A DNA stretch of 21,924 nt. Source: an uncultured Oscillospiraceae bacterium. GTDB lineage: Bacteria; Bacillota; Clostridia; Oscillospirales; Oscillospiraceae. Below are positions 19,677 to 21,924 of the stretch, piece after piece; the stretch's first letter is position 1, and each line of letters opens with the position of its first letter. The DNA lies in NCBI GenBank assembly GCA_910585265.1, contig CAJUCA010000050.1, forward strand, positions 1-21,924, given 5' to 3'. The notes under the pieces are model-generated. The model was given only the letters and a program-made list of their open reading frames with translations, searched no databases and was not told the DNA's origin. The translations under genes were made by a program, and so were the position numbers.

Positions 19677-21924
19677 ATGAAACAGCTTCTGAACATCCTG
19701 AATACGGTGCCGGAATACCTGCGCCTGGAGGCCGCTTTGGAAAGCGGACGCTCCCCGGCGGAGGTGTCCGGCCTGTCTCCCGTCCACCGGGCACACTTCG
19801 CCGCCGGACTGCTCACCCGGCTGGAGGTCCCGGTGGTGCTGCTGTGCGCCGACGAGGGGGAGTGCGTCCGGCTGGCGGCGGACGTCACCGCGCTGACGGG
19901 CACCCCCGCCGTCCTCATCGGGGCGCGGGAGTTCCTGTTCCACCAGGGGGCGGTGGCCTCCCGCCAGTGGGAGCACCAGCGGATCGCCGCCTTCCGGGCC
20001 ATGGCCCGGGGGAAGGCCCCCCTCATCGCCGCCACGGTGGAGGGCCTGCTCCAGCGCACCCTGCCGCCGGAGGAGCTGTCCGCCCACGTGGTGGAGCTGG
20101 AGCTGACGGGCAGCTATGACCCGGAGGAGCTGGCGGGCCGTCTGGCCGCCCTGGGCTACACCCGGTGCCAGCAGGTGGAGGGCGTGGGCCAGTTCGCCCT
20201 CCGGGGGGGGATTTTAGACGTGTTCTCCCCCGGCATGGACAGCCCCGTCCGGGTGGAGTTCTGGGACCGGGACGTGGACTCCATGGGGCTGTTCGACGTG
20301 TCCTCCCAGCGGCGGACGGGCAAGCTGGACCGGGCGGAGTTCCTCCCGGTGAGCGAGCTTCTGCCCGTCCGGGACGAAAACGGCCAGTGGCAGCGGCTGT
20401 CCGACCGGGATCTGCCCGCCCGGTACAAGACCCTGGCCACCGCCGCCCACCACCTGCCCCCGGACGCCGTTGTGTGCCTGTCCGAGTCCAGCCGGGTGGC
20501 GGAGCGGGGCCGGAACTGGCTGTGGCAGCTGGGGGAGGACGTGAAAACCCTCATCGAGAACGGGGCGGTGGACGGCAGGCACGCCGTCTTTGCCGCCGGG
20601 ATGGACGATCTCATGGCCCAGCTCTCCCGTCACGGCCTGTGCTTCCTGGACTCCTTCACCACCTCCAAGCCCCCCCTGCCCCCCAAGGCGGTGCTCGCCG
20701 CCCAAGGGCGGCAGCTCCCCTCCTTCGGGGCCAGCCTGGACGCGGCAGCCGCCGACCTCAGCCAGCTCCAGTCCGCCAGCACCGGGGCGGTGGTGCTGGT
20801 GGGCAGCGAGCAGCGGGCCCTGAACCTCCAGTCCCTCCTGCGGGAGCGGAAGATCCGTTCCGCCGTGGACTTCCAGCTCCACGGCCTGCCCCAGCCGGGG
20901 AGCATCACCATCGCCGTGGGGGGGCTGTCCGCCGGGTTTGACTACATCGGCTGTCCCTACGCCGTGCTCACCGAGGGGGCGGACGGCCCCCGGAAAAAGG
21001 GCAAGCGGCTCAAGCACGCCGCCGACCGCCGGAAGGTGGACTCCTTCACCGACCTGACCCCCGGCGATCTGGTGGTCCACGAGCACCACGGCATCGGCCG
21101 GTTCGTGGGCATGGTGAAGATGCAGGTGGACGGGGTGGACAAGGACTACGTGAAGCTGGCCTATGCCGGGACGGACACCCTCTACGTCCCCGCCACCCAG
21201 CTGGACGCCATCGCCAAATACATCGGCGGCGGGGACGACCCGGAGAAAAAGAAGCTGTCCAAGCTGGGGGGCGCGGACTGGGAGAAGGCCAAGGCCCGCA
21301 CCCGGAAGGCCGTCAAGGACTTAGCCAAGGGCCTGATCCAGCTCTACGCCCAGCGGCAGCGTCAGCCGGGGTACGCCTTCGCCCCCGACAGCCCCTGGCA
21401 GAAGGAGTTCGAGGACGATTTCCCCTACCACGAGACGGAGGATCAGCTCCGCTCCATCAACGAGATCAAGCGGGACATGGAGGCCCCCCGGCCCATGGAC
21501 CGCCTGCTGTGCGGGGACGTGGGCTACGGCAAGACGGAGGTGGCCCTCCGGGCGGTGATGAAGTGCGTGCTGGACGGCAGGCAGGCCGCCATCCTGGTGC
21601 CCACCACCGTGCTGGCCCGGCAGCACTATCTGACCGCCCGGGGCCGCTTCGCCAAGTACCCGGTGGAGATCGACCTGGTGAGCCGCTTCCGCACCCCCGC
21701 CCAGATCAAGAAAACCCTGGCCGGGGTGGAAAGCGGCTCGGTGGACGTGCTCATCGGCACCCACCGCCTGCTGCAAAAGGACGTGCGGTTCAAGAACCTG
21801 GGGCTTCTGGTGGTGGACGAGGAGCAGCGGTTCGGCGTCACCCACAAGGAGCGGCTGAAGGAAATGTCCAAGCAGGTGGACGTGCTCACCCTGTCCGCCA
21901 CCCCCATCCCCCGGACGCTGAACA
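19677..21924 (+). CDS. mfd: Transcription-repair coupling factor Mfd, 3' end outside window
   Basis: The start is ATG 19677, with GAGGAT 5 nt upstream; the frame stays open to the last base, giving the first 749 residues of a protein that is usually about 1150-1180 aa. The N-terminal UvrB-homology region comes first (GGILDVFSPG near residue 180). The RNA-polymerase interaction domain is at about 461-540 (TPGDLVVHEHHGIGRFVGM, YVPATQLDAI). The helicase domain begins with Walker A GDVGYGKT (613-620), followed by the DEEQ box (714-717) and LSATPIPRTLN at the end. Known role: removes RNA polymerase stalled at DNA lesions and recruits UvrA. The frame shows no break; the C-terminal half cannot be assessed. 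Confidence 0.97.
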   Translation, partial: MKQLLNILNTVPEYLRLEAALESGRSPAEVSGLSPVHRAHFAAGLLTRLEVPVVLLCADEGECVRLAADVTALTGTPAVLIGAREFLFHQGAVASRQWEHQRIAAFRAMARGKAPLIAATVEGLLQRTLPPEELSAHVVELELTGSYDPEELAGRLAALGYTRCQQVEGVGQFALRGGILDVFSPGMDSPVRVEFWDRDVDSMGLFDVSSQRRTGKLDRAEFLPVSELLPVRDENGQWQRLSDRDLPARYKTLATAAHHLPPDAVVCLSESSRVAERGRNWLWQLGEDVKTLIENGAVDGRHAVFAAGMDDLMAQLSRHGLCFLDSFTTSKPPLPPKAVLAAQGRQLPSFGASLDAAAADLSQLQSASTGAVVLVGSEQRALNLQSLLRERKIRSAVDFQLHGLPQPGSITIAVGGLSAGFDYIGCPYAVLTEGADGPRKKGKRLKHAADRRKVDSFTDLTPGDLVVHEHHGIGRFVGMVKMQVDGVDKDYVKLAYAGTDTLYVPATQLDAIAKYIGGGDDPEKKKLSKLGGADWEKAKARTRKAVKDLAKGLIQLYAQRQRQPGYAFAPDSPWQKEFEDDFPYHETEDQLRSINEIKRDMEAPRPMDRLLCGDVGYGKTEVALRAVMKCVLDGRQAAILVPTTVLARQHYLTARGRFAKYPVEIDLVSRFRTPAQIKKTLAGVESGSVDVLIGTHRLLQKDVRFKNLGLLVVDEEQRFGVTHKERLKEMSKQVDVLTLSATPIPRTLN

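Noticed and set aside
1..21924. CRISPR arrays, tRNA/rRNA genes, phage or IS transposase genes
   Set aside because: No regularly spaced repeats, cloverleaf genes or transposase-like frames were found on either strand.

Overview
The window looks like a chromosomal stretch of a high-GC, low-copy-repeat-rich Firmicute, most likely an Oscillospiraceae-type Clostridium relative (Flavonifractor/Lawsonibacter/Oscillibacter kind). The reasons are strong AGGAGG ribosome binding sites, sigma-A promoters, a WalR-type box, a YtrA-type GntR regulator, an ECF-type thiamine transporter, and several families of GC-rich palindromic intergenic repeats. The family-level placement is inference; nothing in the window fixes the genus. 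No plasmid, phage or CRISPR signature was seen. Most genes are core genes, and the novelty lies in the intergenic elements and a few unassigned proteins.

Layout. 1-3650 (+): the 3' half of lepA, a long palindromic repeat, then a two-gene unit of a cytosolic BMP-family protein with a ParB-like N-terminal region and a metallophosphoesterase overlapping it by 4 nt. 3716-7056 (-): the classical rpsO-pnp pair (promoter, structured leader, terminator-like hairpin and long stem-loop between the genes), followed by a GNAT acetyltransferase enclosed by two near-identical terminators. 7144-7304: a 161-bp MITE-like element with 17-bp perfect inverted ends and TCA on both sides. 7305-9731 (-): a small tail-anchored protein with a strong promoter containing repeated CTCGAACAAAT words, and an M23 peptidase (TM, LysM, G5, LytM domains) whose promoter carries a textbook WalR box. 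9886-11567 (+): a TPP riboswitch with a start-codon-sequestering expression platform controlling thiT and a HAD phosphatase.

11692-12360 (+): a lipoprotein of unknown function with a terminator. 12367-13413: palindromic repeats around an HD-domain hydrolase (-). 13417-16823 (-): a GntR/YtrA regulator, an ABC ATPase and a large permease as an overlapping operon with an inverted-repeat operator at the promoter, then a 48-aa orphan with its own promoter. 16872-17638 (+): a second, unrelated small HD hydrolase behind a repeat cluster. 17731-21924 (+): prs, a repeat cluster, pth and the 5' two thirds of mfd (cut by the window end).

The best candidates for undescribed biology are the ParB-like/BMP plus phosphoesterase pair, the WalR-linked M23 protein, the TPP switch that also drives a HAD phosphatase, the MITE that abuts a stop codon, and the palindromic repeat families whose copies differ by compensating base changes.
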